From the NCBI GenBank assembly GCA_038502055.1, contig JAXRKN010000036.1, forward strand, positions 186,001 to 250,000: a stretch of DNA of 64,000 nt, in the 5' to 3' direction. The position numbers and the translations under genes are program-made. Source of the DNA: Tanytarsus gracilentus. Taxonomy: Eukaryota; Arthropoda; Insecta; Diptera; Chironomidae. The notes below the pieces were generated by a model. It saw nothing but the letters and a program-made list of their open reading frames with translations, was not told the origin of the DNA and ran no database searches. Positions within the stretch are counted from its first letter, which is position 1. Every line of letters begins with the position of its first letter. Positions 12,934 to 26,410 of the stretch are shown here, in pieces.

Positions 12934-15900
12934 ATGGGCGTGTGGAACCCTCGGGCTTTCCGGTGGTGTCATCAGGCATTAAGCCGGTCGCAATCGACCA
13001 CATTAATTTTACAAAATGCATACAACAAATTATTTATTTTGCTCCTCATCCTCCTGAATACGAATGGAAACTCCATTCAGCCAGGTTCGTAGCTGAGCGT
13101 TGGCGTTAAAAAATTATTTATTAATTTGCAAATTTTTTCCAAGTAGGTCAGGATGCGACACACATCACTGCCATCCTTGGCGAGAGCGTCATCTTCAATT
13201 GTCACGTAGAATTTCCGGGCGATCATCCCGTTCCTTATGTCCTTCAATGGGAGAAGAAGGTGAGCGAAACGGTATGCTAATAAATTCCTTCTCCGTTTCT
13301 CTTAACCATATTTGTATCTTCTATTTAAACCGGCATAAATTTCAAAGACCTCTCGACATACACAATGACCAAAAAAATGCTAGAATTTCTTAAAATAAAA
13401 TTTATGATATAAAAAAAAATGTTTCAAACACACGAACGTAAGATATTTATTTCTTGTAAATATCATGCTTTATATACAAATCTATGACATTATGCTTCTC
13501 ATTGTTATATGCAATAAATATGATAAGTCTTATTTAACTTTTTGAGTTGTACATAGCTGAATGGTCTTAATTTAATGTTTTCAACAACTATAAAATGCAG
13601 CAAAATTGCTGAAACTATTTTTTTGCTCTTTCTTTGCAATGACTTATGCATGAGTGAATTTTTAATTTGCTGAGCTGATGAAAAGTTGAAAAATCAGTAA
13701 CTTTAGTGAGGTTCAAAAATTCTCATTGAGAAGGAACCAGAAAAAATTTTTAATTGTGATTTTTGAGTGTGCCTTCGCTTTTTTGTCTGAAAAGTTAAAT
13801 TAAATTTCATCTAGACAAAATGGCGATATTTATATGCCTTGTAAATACAATACAAATTGTTTTTATTGTTTCAGTCTGGTTAATATTTATGAGTTGGTTA
13901 TTGTTTTTCACAAATATAATATATAACCAAAAAATTATTCTCATTAAATGCTTTTGGAAATATTTTTATCGCGTAAATAAACTTATTTAATATTTTTTTT
14001 AAACAAAACCATAGGAAGTCATTTTTGTAAAAATTCAATGTTAATCATGTAGAATAAAATCGAGTGCTTTAAAAATATATTTATATGACGACATGATATG
14101 CTTCGTCAATATATTCATTGACTAATAATTTCATTATTTTTTTATATGAAACCCCCTCAGGGACAGGAGACGCCGATTTACATTTGGTATGAAAGCTATC
14201 CGACACATAGCGGTGAAGGGTATGAGGGACGAGTCTCGCGAGTGTCACCCGACTCTCCGTTTGGCGCTGCATCGCTAAATTTAACCAACATTCGCGAATC
14301 AGATCAAGGATGGTACGAGTGCAAGGTTGTTTTCCTCAATCGTTCACCAAATCAGCATAAAAATGGCACGTGGTTTCATCTCGATGTTCATGCGCCACCT
14401 AGATTTAGTGTTACGCCCGATGATATTATCTACGTTAATTTAGGTAATTACTGTTGTTAGTCTTAATTCACTCGAATTTGAGACGTGCCGTGAATCTTCA
14501 AAAAATTTCATTAGAAAACTCTCACAATAATAATTTGATAAATTTTTGCATCAAACAGGTGATTCAATTATATTAAACTGCCAAGCGGATGGAACGCCAA
14601 CGCCAGAAATTCTTTGGTACAAGGACGCAAATCCAGTGGAGCCATCGAGCACTGTAGGAATTTTTAACGACGGTACTGAGCTAAGAATTTCAACAATCCG
14701 CCACGATGATATTGGCGATTACACGTGCATAGCGCGAAATGGTGAGGGTCAAGTGTCGCATACAGCACGGGTCATTATTGCAGGGGGTGCTGTAATAATG
14801 GTAAGCGATAAACTCTCTAAATTTCCACACACACATGATCATCATTCTTTATTTTTTGCTTCATTTAAAAAACCAGGTGCCGCCGATAAATCAAACAAAA
14901 TTGGAAGGTGAAAAGGTTTCATTTACCTGTGAAGCGAAAGCGATGCCCGGCAATGTGACTGTACGCTGGTTTCGAGAGGGTGCTCCGGTTAAGGAAGTCG
15001 CCGCTCTCGAGACACGCGTGACAATTAGAAAGGACGGTACATTGATTGTGAATCCGGTTAGCGCTGACGATACCGGTTCATATACGTGCGAGGTATCGAA
15101 CGGAATCGGCGATGCACAAAGTGCGGCTGCCTTTTTAAATGTAGAATGTAAGGATCGAGCATTATTTTAGCCACAAAGTTGAGTGTCGCTAATCTTTAAA
15201 CTTTAACCCTTCTCCATGTTTCAAACAGATCCTGCCAAAGTGACCTTTACACCCACAATACAATATTTACCATTCCGCTTAGCTGGTGTCGTACAATGCT
15301 ACATCAAAGCTAATCCTCCACTACAATATGTAACGTGGACGAAAGATAAACGCTTATTGGAACCATATCAGACTAAAGACATTGTCATTATGAACAAGTG
15401 AGATACTTTTGATTGACTCATTAGCCAATTTTTAATTTAAATATTTAATTTCAGTGGTTCGTTGCTCTTTACACGTGTTAATCAAAATCATCAGGGAAAG
15501 TATACATGTACACCCTACAACGCTCAAGGTACGCAAGGCTCTTCCGGTCAAATGGAAGTGCTCGTCCGAAAACCGCCATCGTTTATCGTAGAGCCCGACG
15601 CTCTCTATCAGCGGAAGGTCGGTGAATCAGTCGAAATGAATTGTGATGCACTCGAGGCAGAAGGCACAACAAAACCCACAATTACATGGCAGAGGCGCGA
15701 CGGACAACCGTTTCAGAAAAATCGTGTAAAGATCCTAAATGGAAATTTAACAATAGAAAATTTACGACGTTCCGATTTTGGATTCTATGAATGTCTGGCA
15801 GCGAATGAGGTGGCAACAATTGTGTCGTCGACTCAACTCATTATTGAGGGAACTCAACCACACGCTCCATACAATTTAACTGCAACCGCAACTGAATTTT

Positions 15901-18900
15901 CAGTCACGCTCACATGGATGCCCGGTTATTCGGGTGGACCCGACTATAAGCAAGACTATGTCATTTGGTATCGAGAGGCGGGCATTTCAGAATGGTCTAA
16001 AATACCAGTCACACCATCGGGAAGCACGCAAGTAACCATCAATAGACTCTCACCCGGCACCACATATGAGTTTCAAGTTGTCGGGCAAAATCAACTGGGT
16101 GAAGGCATGATGAGTAAAGTGATGACCATTAGAACGTTAGGTGAGGAAAAACTTTTTGTTAAATTTAAAACCTTTCAGAAAATATTTGAGTCAAAAAAAA
16201 TTTCATTCTCTCGAAAATAAATTTTTTAAAAAACACCGTAAACTTTATGAAGATGTTGGACGACCTAATAATGTTGCAAAGACTACAGCAACACCTCCAG
16301 CAGGAACAACTGCGCCAACGACAGTTGATCCAATGAAATTTCCTGAGGCGCCCGATGATGGAGGTAATGATGATAGAAAGTTCACCGTTACTTTTTTTCG
16401 TTACCATCATCATTATTAAAACTTTTAAGTTTTCACATTTTATTTTATTTTATCATAAACCATTTTTATGTTGCACTTGCAGATTTTGTTAATTTTAAAA
16501 AATCCTACACAATGTCGGATGTCATTGGTTTCACATTTCCACCAATATTTCGATCAAAAGGTACACAATTTTGTTTTATGTAGAAACTCAATTTGCACTT
16601 GTTTGAAGAAATTTGTGTGGAATTCATTTTATTTTATTTTTTGATGTCAAACTTTAAAGTTTATAAAAATTCTAATAATTTTTTTCTCCTTTCTTAGCTC
16701 CAAAACCAGGACCTCCGAGAAATTTGACAGTCACCGAAATTCCAAATGGATTTCTAATCACATGGGAAGTGCCCCTGGAGCGTGCAAATTTAATTCACTT
16801 CTATACAATTAAATATCGCACGGATGCCTCGTGGAAAACACTTAATCGGGGTCAGATTCGTCCTGAAGAGACATCTTATTTAGTAAAAAATTTAGTCGGT
16901 GGACGCACATACTATTTCCGCGTTGTCGCAAACTCGGTAAATAGCTATGAAGCAAGTGATGAAGTGAAATTTCCAGTTCCAGCACGCGTTAAGCACAAAG
17001 CAATAACAGCGGGGGTTGTCGGTGGTCTTTTATTCTTTATCGTTGCCATTATTTTATCTATTTGCGCTGTTAAAATTTGCAATAAACGAAAGCAAAGAAA
17101 ACAAGAGAAAGGTAAGTTTACAGAATGGAGATGAAATTGTTGGGTAGAATATGTAAATTTATTTGTAAGCTAATTAATTGGTGTGCTTAGGAAGATTTTT
17201 TAGGTGATGCCTAATTTTTGTTAAATTATCCACACACACTTACCTTAAAATAAACCTCCCCAAAAAAAGTAACAAAATTTATTTTTTTTAACTTACTAAT
17301 TTGTAGACTTAAAATAGCACCATTAGAAAAATTTAGCATGCAAACTTTTTGTCTCAAACATTCACACACATGAAAAAGAAATTTTTTTCGTGAAAAACCC
17401 ACGCACAAAACTAACACAAATATTTCACTAATTGGCTTAATTTCTATCAATTATGATTTTTGCACAAGCTTTTTCCTTCAACCTATTCTACCTGACAAGA
17501 TTTTTTTTTTCGAGTCTTGTCTTGCCGAGAAACAAATTCCTTTTTTATATATATATAAGGCGATTAATTAAATACAAACAGTTGACAACAAACTAATTAA
17601 AGTAACATGCTCAAAATTAAAGTGGTGAAAATATATATGGGTGAAAAAATACCAAATAAACCAACATTAATACTCTAATTAGATACCTATTAGACTTTTA
17701 GCAGGTGAAGTCGTGTGTTTAGTTTTAATATTTGAAGCAAATTGTATATAAAGAAAGGATTTGCTTTTGGACGGCTCAATACTACGCCAATTAATTTTAG
17801 AAATTATTCGTTTGCAGAACTCAACATGGTAACAGCAAGGTTAACTGATGTTAGGAACGCAGGATATTCTAGTTCCGGCGCAAAGAGAAGTGAAGTGCCT
17901 TTAAAAAGGTGAGCATGAAAAAAATAATATTAAAAAGAAAATTATTGCTCGAAGAAAATCTTTTACGAATTTATTAAACTTTATTTCCTTGCCTTCCTCG
18001 GAATTGTTTTAATTACCGTTGCCATCGAATAAATTAATGCTAATAGGATACAAGGTGATTTGAGTTATTGATGTGATTGCCTCCATTTTGTTCTTTTGAG
18101 TTTGAATTCACAAAATCAATTATTAATTTTTGAAAATAAAATAATTGTAATTTTCTCTTTTAGATTTAAATCATATGAATATTCGGGAATAAACATTTTA
18201 GTGGCAATTCTCCACTGGATATGGCCGCCAACGCGCTGTCAAAATTGCCACTCAATTTACTCTAGTTCGCTCAACTTATCGAACAATCAAATTTATCACT
18301 CAAATGAGAGTCGCTTTACGTTAGAAGATGCTGTTGATGGTGTTATGGTAGAAACAAAGAGGCTAAGCATTAACTCACAATATAGTAGTAGTGACGATGG
18401 AGGTTTTCTTCCGCGACGACCTCGTGTTCCTTGTCCAACTTGGCGTCGGCCACTTGTTAATTGCCCAAGTGAACTGAGTTTTCGTTCCGATGGGCAGAAT
18501 TCTAATCGATGGTTTGGAAATTTGCTTCAGACAATTCCTCAAATTCACAATCCACCAGCTTCAGGTGTTCCAGTTACTCAAAATCTCCATATTAATACGA
18601 TAAGCGCAAACGTACCTGCCCCGATTATTTCATCGAGCAATCTCTACACACCCTCGAGTCGACTGAGTCGCATTCATGCAAGCTCTCCGGCTACATCAAG
18701 TCCCATGGTGAACTCACCATGGTCTCCGCTTTATTTTAGTGATCTCAGTTCAGTCAATCCATCATCGGCTGAACGTTCATTCCCATCGTCACAACATCAG
18801 CGACTTTTCTCGCCCACTCGTCACTCATACAATGTGAGACACAATAGAAATCCTCGATATATCAATGAGCTTCCATCGCTTAGAACACTCCATGAAGAGC

Positions 18901-19712
18901 AACAGAGATTGTCGCATGGTTTCATTCCTCTTTCTGAGCAGGATTCATCACCACCCATAAAAAGCTATTACGCCAACATTGGACCTCCCATTCCGAGTTA
19001 TAGAGCCTCAAAATCTGGCTATCGAACATTTCCTCGACACAATAGAATGTTGCGTGCCGTTCCCGAGATCTCGTCGCCAATCTTGAACTTAAATCTCAAT
19101 ATTTTAGAGCAGTCGCCAGAAAGTCAAAGTTCAAGTGGCTTCGGGAGCAAACATAATTCGTCATCGCAACAAAATCAGAGTTCACAATCGGGCGGAACTG
19201 ATTGGCGTGTTCCACCATATCGTCCACCGCCACAACCGTCAACATCAACCATTCATCATATGCTGGACGGGAATTCGGTTTTGTTTCAAGGAATCGTGTC
19301 CCCCTCCTCGCCATATTCAATGTCGCATTGGTTCGAAATAATGCAGCGTTTGAATATAGCATCGGCAAATGAATTCAAAGCGGTTGATGTTGGCAGTGTA
19401 GATGGACATTATGAGTTTGATCACTATGATCCATCGACGCCAACTCCTACAGCCTCAACACCAACACAACAGAATCAACTGCGTGAAGAGTCGAGCGACT
19501 TAATGAGTGCATTAAGAGCAAAGCGACAATTTCAACAGCATCAGCAACTTATGTCGGCACTGCCACCACAGCCGCCGCCTTTCCATTATCAAACCCGCTA
19601 CGATCAATCAACAATCGATGCGCGAGTGCAAGCAATGAAAGAAGAATTTTATTTATTTAGAAAAAAGCAAGCAATAAAACGTGCTGGAATCGTTTTAGAA
19701 AGTGCATGTTAA
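12934..19712 (+). CDS. tutl: turtle-type immunoglobulin superfamily transmembrane receptor
   Basis: Turtle is a neural cell-surface protein that mediates homophilic and heterophilic adhesion in axon tiling, dendrite self-avoidance and photoreceptor development. Twelve coding exons: 12934-13084, 13147-13271, 14161-14443, 14559-14800, 14877-15147, 15229-15397, 15455-16140, 16253-16363, 16483-16560, 16698-17111, 17818-17908, 18164-19712. Phases agree throughout, giving 1389 residues. The ATG at 12934 was chosen because it precedes a hydrophobic signal (KLFILLLILL) and its first residues (MGV..RWC..ALS) resemble the fly protein as I remember it. Five Ig domains follow (Ig1 cysteines near 69 and 146), then FN3 domain 1 (about 548-640), a Thr/Pro/Ala-rich linker encoded by exons 8-9 (643-705), FN3 domain 2 (about 707-800), one membrane helix (about 806-830) and a KRKQRKQEK stop-transfer. 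The 556-residue cytoplasmic tail is rich in Ser, Pro and Gln and contains a short hydrophobic Trp/Cys-rich patch near its start. The exon 8 acceptor (16252) is weak. Identification is very secure; the ends of exons 8 and 9 are less so. Confidence 0.95.
13272..14160 (+). other. tutl: tutl intron 2 (889 nt)
   Basis: It interrupts the first Ig domain between the codons for SET and GQE, with a GTATGC donor and a CCCCCTCAG acceptor. It is A+T-rich and I see no exon or element inside. Confidence 0.85.
17112..17817 (+). other. tutl: tutl intron 10 (706 nt)
   Basis: Lies just after the transmembrane segment, where fly tutl is alternatively spliced between membrane-bound forms and forms with different tails (family knowledge). 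Donor GTAAGT, acceptor TTTGCAG. The donor reads through into a short in-frame extension that stops at 17132-17134, so intron retention would give a receptor almost without a cytoplasmic tail. Nothing else is apparent. Confidence 0.7.
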
Positions 19713-22454
19713 GCCTCACACAAAAAAAAATAATTAGTGTCCTCATAATCTCCGACATCGATTATCGATGCACTATATCAGAATCACTTAATGCCGTGAA
19801 TATAAAAAAATACGTTGCGATTCACTTGACCGAAAACGCCTCAAAATAGGATGAATGAGAAAAAAATATTTACGAACTTTTTGAACTTGCTCTTGATTTT
19901 GAAATGATGATAAATTTTTCAAAAAACTGTTTGAGAAAATGTCACAAAAAAGAAACCACCAAAAACTTGTGTTCTTGATAAGCGAAAATTTTCTTCATGC
20001 GACAGTTGTCTAAAAATTTATCAACTTTTCCCTCTACGAGTAAAATAAATTTCTCGAGCTGGTTGAAAAAGTTTTTCGTCTCTCATAAAGAAAGAAACCA
20101 ACATCGAGATAGAAAAAAAAAGTTAAATACTTAATCTTAGTGAAAAAGTAATTTATCGCGCCATTTATAATTGCAGCATTGAAAAACAAAAGAAATTAAT
20201 TGAAAAGTCGTGAAATCATCTCATAGATGTTAATAATAAAAGAAGAAATGAAACACAACAATTTTGATAACAAAAAAATTGCTCTCCGTTGAAGAGCTTA
20301 CGAAATTTAAAATTTCTAATTAAGTTTCATTGCGGGCACGAAAGTGAATAAAATGAAATATGAAGAACAACAACCATCTCAATTGGAATAATTATTAATT
20401 ATACATAAAAAAATTATAAAACATAATAATGAATAGTTGATAAAAAAAAATATTTCTTCTGCAAAAAAATATGCCACTCATATGGATCAACGATTAATTT
20501 TGAACGTGAGAATGAATTTTAGCTAAAGTCAAAATGTTTAAGAGGAAAAAAACACAATAATAATAAGCGATAAAAAAATATGATATAAACATAACCGATT
20601 TCTGAGTTATTCAGAGAGTCTCACAAGAACGTCTTGCTCCATTATAAAGTAAAGTAAATGATAATGTTTAGATGCCGATAAAACCATTGAAGTGTGATAA
20701 CAGCAAAAAAAGAAAAATATATACATGAGAAAATATAAAAATGCGTCATAAAAAAAAGTCGATTGTAGAGTGTAAAAAGTGGCGTAGAAAATTACAATAG
20801 GTTATGTGTAGCGAAAATATCATTTTTATCACATCTGCAAAAACATCCTTAAAAGAATTAAATCCACTCTTGCCTAACTCAAAAAAGAAATCATTTAAAA
20901 TTTTACCTTAGACAAAAATAAATTTATTAAAATGATCAAAGTCGTAGAGCCTATTGTTTCCTCATTAATTAAAAAAATATTGTAAAGATTTTAAATTCAC
21001 AACTTTCTTTTTAGAATCGCCCAGTGAACAAAAAACGTACGAACCTCACTCGTGAATTTTTTTAATCCTAATTTTTCAATGATCTCAATTTTTATTTTTT
21101 ACCGCAATAATTAGAGCATTCCATTAATTTAAAATATTTAAATCTCAAAATCTGATCCAAAAGAGTTTGCTGGGTTCCCCCATAAAATAAATCGTAACAC
21201 TCAATAATGTCATAAAACATTCTAAATATTTGCATCACATTAAAATAAAATAATTAACTAGATATAGATGAGATAAAGTGAAAGAGTTTTAATTATCAGA
21301 AGAAAATCTGTCTAGATGTTAAGAGCGAAAAAAAAGCACAAATCACAAACTTTTTCATTTAACATTTTGCTGCCGTTATTTTATTATTTATTTGAAATTT
21401 TAACAGACTCAATTAAAAAGTTCTCTTTAAATACTTTTGAAAACATATAAAAAAAAATGATCTGATAGCTTAATTGTCGGAGAAGAAAAATGAAGATGGA
21501 AAATCTCTCACAATTTGTAAATGAAGAATGAATATTGAGAAATAAGTAATTTTAGATCTATAGGGAGATGATGTAAGTAGTTGCAAACATTTCAGTTAAT
21601 GAGTAAGAAGTAAAATATATTTAAGAAGAAGAATAATTGAAAAGAATTGAATAACTTTTACGATCTATAATGTAATACGACCACAAAAAGAAAAATGTAC
21701 ACAGAAAAAAAATTAATTCTCACATAGCACGTTATATAATAATTATAAATTAAATCTTTCTCGCTTATTTAAGTTAGTTGTCATAATTTATTTCATTAAA
21801 AACTAAAAGAGAAAGTTCAAAATTTTATGTTTATGTTAACGAAGAAAAAAATCTCTATTGAATTAATTTTTCACTTTAACGTCAAAACATGCTGAATGAT
21901 AAAGTCTCTCTAGATCTGCTGAATTATTTCACCCCTAAACCTCTTGGCAAATTTTTTCAATACTTTAACGAACATAGAGTAAAATAAGATGAATCAAAAA
22001 ATTTTAAATTCTCACGTAAATAATTGAAGCAAAAAAATATCAAGGATTAAAGACAGTAAAAAAATAAAAATTGGAATGAAACAATATACCAAAAAACTTA
22101 ATAAACTGATATGAAAAATTTAAATTAAAAATAACTCAAAATGTTTTTTAATTAATTTTTGTTTACAGAAAAATCTAATTTAATTAAGGATTTTAATCCT
22201 TCGTTTCATCTTAACGTATTTTATAGATTTGAAAATTGACGTAAATGCGTAAAGTCGTACGTAAAAATCGAAGGGTAGAAAACACAAAAATTCAAATTTG
22301 TTATCAGCCGATTAAAAAATATAACATTTTAGAAGTAAGAGCATAACATAGCTAATTAATTAAAAATTTATATTAAATTAATTAAATTTTTAGTATCATC
22401 ATCGAAAATCATCAAGTTAACATCAAATTTTAACAAAAATCTTAAAACAAAAAC
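19713..22454. other. tutl 3' untranslated region and tutl-Dhfr spacer
   Basis: Very A+T-rich, with many AATAAA-type hexamers and no reading frame of interest. The 5' part is presumably the tutl 3' untranslated region; the polyadenylation site cannot be fixed by eye. The last few hundred bases should hold the Dhfr promoter, but no TATA box stands out. Confidence 0.5.
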
Positions 22455-23129
22455 ATGAAAAATATCAAGTTAAATTTAATTGCTGCCGCATGCGAGAACA
22501 TGGGAATCGGTTTCGAAGGCGATTTACCATGGTTTTTAAAGTAATTAATTTCAGCTTAACTATATTATTTTAATTCAAGTTCATTTAAAATTTTTAGAAA
22601 CGAGTTGAGGCATTTTTCGCGTACAACAAAAAAGTTGAAAGACTCGTCGAAGAAAAATGTTGTCATCATGGGCAGAAAAACTTATTTTGGCATACCTGAG
22701 AGGTAGTTATAAAATATATAAATAAAATTTTGACATTAAATTCAAATTAATTTTAGCAAACGTCCATTGCCAGAGCGTATCAATGTCGTCCTCACTTCCG
22801 CGCCTGACAATTATCAATTTCCACCGGATGTGATTGTTGCAAAGAGCATGTCTGAAGCATTGGAGAAAATTCAAGAGCCTAAAATTGCGGAAGTAATTGA
22901 AAATGTTTGGATTGTTGGCGGTTATTCTGTCTATAAGGAAGCGATGGAGTCTCCAATGTGTGATCGAATTTACTTGACAAGGATCTTGGCTGAGTTTGAA
23001 TGTGATGCCTTCTTCCCCAATTTAACTGATGACTTCAAGCAAGTGCCTAATGATGAAGATATTCCAGCTGACATTCAAGAGGAGAACGGAATTAAATATC
23101 AATATCAAATATACGAAAAATCTAATTAA
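22455..23129 (+). CDS. Dhfr: dihydrofolate reductase
   Basis: Reduces dihydrofolate to tetrahydrofolate with NADPH in the cytosol, supplying one-carbon units for thymidylate and purine synthesis; it is the target of methotrexate. Three exons, 22455-22540, 22598-22702 and 22757-23129, join in phase to 187 residues, the normal length for animal DHFR. Visible landmarks: the N-terminal strand LNLIAAAC; the substrate loop GIGFEGDLPWFLKNEL with the Pro-Trp pair and the following acidic/basic residues; the NADPH-binding segment VVIMGRKTYFGIPE; and the conserved WIVGGYSVYKEAM. The introns are 57 and 54 nt. All catalytic landmarks are intact, so the gene should be functional. The ATG at 22455 is the only sensible start, since the protein normally begins a few residues before the first strand. 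Confidence 0.96.
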
Positions 23130-25018
23130 ATTTTCATCAAAATTAAACTTTATGAAAAGCTCTTTTGCGCACTCAATAAAAATATTTTTTGATACATTTT
23201 TAAAACTTCAATGAGTAAAATTCTTCTCAACGGACAATTCATAAATAATTGATCCATAAATTTGCCTCATCTCTCTCTCTTTAGTGAGGATCCGAAGCGA
23301 ATGATTGTTCATGATAATCCCAAAGTACATACAGCAGAAAAACAATTTGATTAAATTTTCCTCCCTTTTTTGTACCTTTTTATCGCTCAATATACACATA
23401 ACATAACCGAGCGCAGATGCAGAGCGGCAGTCAAGTGAAATTACAACAACAGCACCAAAGAAACATTATCAATTTTAATTTGTGTAATAATTTTCTTCAT
23501 TTTATTTTCACGCCTTACCTTCCAGAGCGCTTAGGGAAATTTTCAGCAAATAATGGCGTGTTAATGGTTGGGTGAAATTATTTTTTCTCTTTCAAGGGAA
23601 GCTAATGAATGAGACGCTTTGTGCTGTAAAATGAATAGAAAATATCTTCGAGCTTCGAGGTGAAAATAGCGTTTTGGTGTTGGTAATGCACGATTATAGA
23701 CATTTAAAAAGATTTTCAATGAATATTTTTCATGATGAAAATTCTTTTAGAGATGAAAACTTTTGAAAATTGTCAGCTTATTTTTCAAAGATAATTAACA
23801 CATAAAATTGAATTTTAAATATTTTTTGTCCTTTTTTGAATTAAGGAAAAATATTGAGAGAACAAGAATTTAAAAAATTTAACACAAATTTATTCGACAA
23901 AAAGTGGAAGAAAATTTAAATAATTTTATTTTCAGCAAATAAATCGTAAAAAATGTCGGTCGTGAATGACTTTTCATTGTCTTGTGGGCCTCATTTGATG
24001 CTGACGACATTTTAACACATCACTGAAAAGCTTCATTGACGCTGATGTATGAAATGATGAATTTCTTTTATGTTAATTTTTCGAATTTCGTCGGCGTAAT
24101 GATTTAAGATGTTTATTAGGAAGCCGGGGGAAAAATTCGAGTTATATTGCCTCACATGAGCGAGAAGATGAATGAAAGTGATTCTTCTTCACCGATTCCA
24201 CCATGGCCATGTCGGGCCACCACGAAGTCACACTTTTTTTCATGTCATAAAGATGAAAATCATGGAATTATTCGTGCTGAAGTGTAAATTAAAATGAATT
24301 CTCGATCTTATGATGAAAGAGATTACAAGAAGCCATGGAGGGCAATTTATATCAACGCTAAACATCCAATTGTATTTCTAGAGAAGAATAAAATCTCAGA
24401 TCACCCACCAAAAAATTCATTTCCTTCATTCCATTCATCTATTTTTTTATGATTTAATGCGTTGCTGATGAAAAAGTGTTCGGAAATTATTTTTATACAT
24501 TTTTCCTTCCCCAAATGCAACAAATTTTTACATGGCCACAAAATGATGTTAACACAACTGCATCATACACAATTTCCATCTTTTATGGCGCTAAAAGATC
24601 TCTCACTCGAGTTAAGAGCTTCCATAATTCATCTCAATATATGAATATTCATTGTTTTCCGTCAATTTAAAATGCATTAACAACATATTATAATTTTTTT
24701 CCCAGCAACGACATCATCAAAAAAACAGCCACTTATGAAATGCATTTCTATATGATGTGCACAATCAACCAATCATTTTCAGTTTATTGTGACATCTTTA
24801 TTCAACTATGTGTGCACACACAAACGAAGTGTAAATTTAACCATCAACTATGAAGAATTAGGTGCAAAATTTTTTACCCAAAAAAAAACAGTGTTTCAAA
24901 TCGGTTTCGGTTTAAAGCGATTATTTACTCAACCAGAAGAATATTTTTCCTCCTCTTCTTTTATGGCATTGTGAAACACCGAAAGAGAGGAGAGAAATAA
25001 GGCTTAACGTTCCTAATT

Positions 25019-25150
25019 GCTTCATGCCTAAATGTGTTGTCATAAACACGGATTTTTCACCACATGCACTTTTTTTGGCATCTTCTGAAAACTTGATGAT
25101 TTTCTGGAAGCGTAAAAAAGATCCAAACCACATACTGGGGGCTACCTAAA
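25019..25150 (+). repeat. noncoding block B, copy 1 (same block as 30092-30244)
   Basis: Collinear similarity to 30092-30244: both copies carry GCTTCATGC, then GTTGTCATAAACA.GGATTTTTCAC, then TCTTCTGAAAA, then TTTCTGGAAGCGTAAA, and end in GCATACTG/ACATACTG..GGCTACCTAAAA. Spacing between cores varies by small indels. There is no open frame, so this is duplicated noncoding DNA, either cis-regulatory or an old repeat family. Confidence 0.7.
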
Positions 25151-25837
25151 ACAATTTTTTTTTCTTGCGGAAAGCTTCTTGCAATATCTAAAAATCCTCT
25201 TCAATAAACCGCAATTAAATCAAAACACCAAACTGACATAAAATTAATCTCCCATCGTCTTTTCATTTTCACATGGTCACAAGCTGGTGTATGGCATGCA
25301 TTGTGTGGTCAACGGCCGTTTATTGCAATTAATTTATTTTCGTTATGTCGCATTATTGTGAGGGTGGAAATTTGTGTGTGCATCGAGTAACTAAACGTTG
25401 ATAAAATTTATTGCTGACCATTCACATTGCAATGGATCGAACTAACGGCATGAATGCTATTGTGCGCAAATTATCCATGATTTATAGGACGATAATTGTT
25501 TCGAACGCTTAATTGATTGATTTGTGAGCGTCAATTAAGTTAAAATTAATTCATTGAGGTTTTGTGTTAATTTATCGAGATAAATTTAATTAATAAAGTC
25601 ATCTTGCTGAAAGGTGATTGAAAAGTATTATAGCTCCGTATATATTAATTTTGTTTTTCAACCTGTTTTCGGCCCTAGGCAAGAATTAATTGTGAATATC
25701 AAAACATATACTCAAATGATAGGCCTAGCCAAACCCTACAAACTGGCGAAAACAGATTTGAAATGGTTGATCTCGAGATTAGAGCATTTAAGTATTTTTC
25801 TTACTTCTCACTTTCTCACTTTCTACTTTACTTTCTC

Positions 25838-26038
25838 ACTTCTTCGATTTAGTGAACGCCGTATCTCAAGAACGGCTGGTTGGATTTGACTCGGGTTTGT
25901 GGTAAATATAGGTTTTGGCTCTAGTTGTGAAGAAGTATTTAGTTTTGAGGTACGACCCTCCAAGGACCGTCCCTGAGTGAAAAATGTCTTTTATAAAATT
26001 TTTTTATGGCTTATGGGTATCGTTGAATGTAATTGCAT
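25838..26038 (+). other. possible mobile-element remnant next to the tandem-repeat island
   Basis: A stretch of more balanced base composition, with a phrase resembling the ends of degenerate insect repeats (CCGTATCTCAAGAACGGCTG, then GGATTTGACTCGGG). It has no open frame and I see no terminal repeats. The transposon interpretation is a guess from composition and style. Confidence 0.25.
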
Positions 26039-26410
26039 CGGAATCGATTGGCATTGCGATTTTTGAGGGTGTCCATCTGGCCGGCCTGGGTGCCCTATGT
26101 CCATTTTTCGAACTTGCTTCTGTTCGTTACTCTTTGCTCGGATCGATTGCTTCTTTTTGGGATTCCTCTGGTCGGCCCGTGCCCTTTCCTTTTTTCGAAC
26201 TTGGCTTCTGTTTCTTACTCTCTTCTCGGATCGTTGCTTGCGTTTTTGAGGAATGTCCATCTGTCGGCCGGGTGCCCTATGTCCCTTTTCGAACTTGCTT
26301 CTGTTGTCGTTGCTCTCTTGCTCGGATCTTGCCCTTGCCCTTGCAACGGGTGGGTACTAATCTTGCGGAGCTATTGGAAATGGCAACGCCGTTTGCAGAC
26401 CCATCTTGTT
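26039..26410 (+). repeat. G+C-richer island of three diverged 90-100 bp tandem repeats
   Basis: Units begin at about 26039, 26139 and 26227 (lengths 100, 88 and 96), with a fourth, truncated start at 26323. Each starts CGGATCG.TTG and carries TTTTTGAGG..TGTCC, then GGCCGG..GTGCCCT, TTTTTCGAACTTG.CTTCTG and CTCTTGCTCGGAT. The base composition clearly differs from the surroundings. Overlapping frames of 143 and 156 codons (26415 and 26503 ends) exist, but the repeat translates into different frames from unit to unit and shows no domain, so I treat it as noncoding satellite-like DNA, probably of mobile-element origin. Confidence 0.65.

Noticed and set aside
19096..19368. Antisense open frame within the last tutl exon
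   Set aside because: Shadow of the coding strand; the sense frame is clearly the tutl tail.
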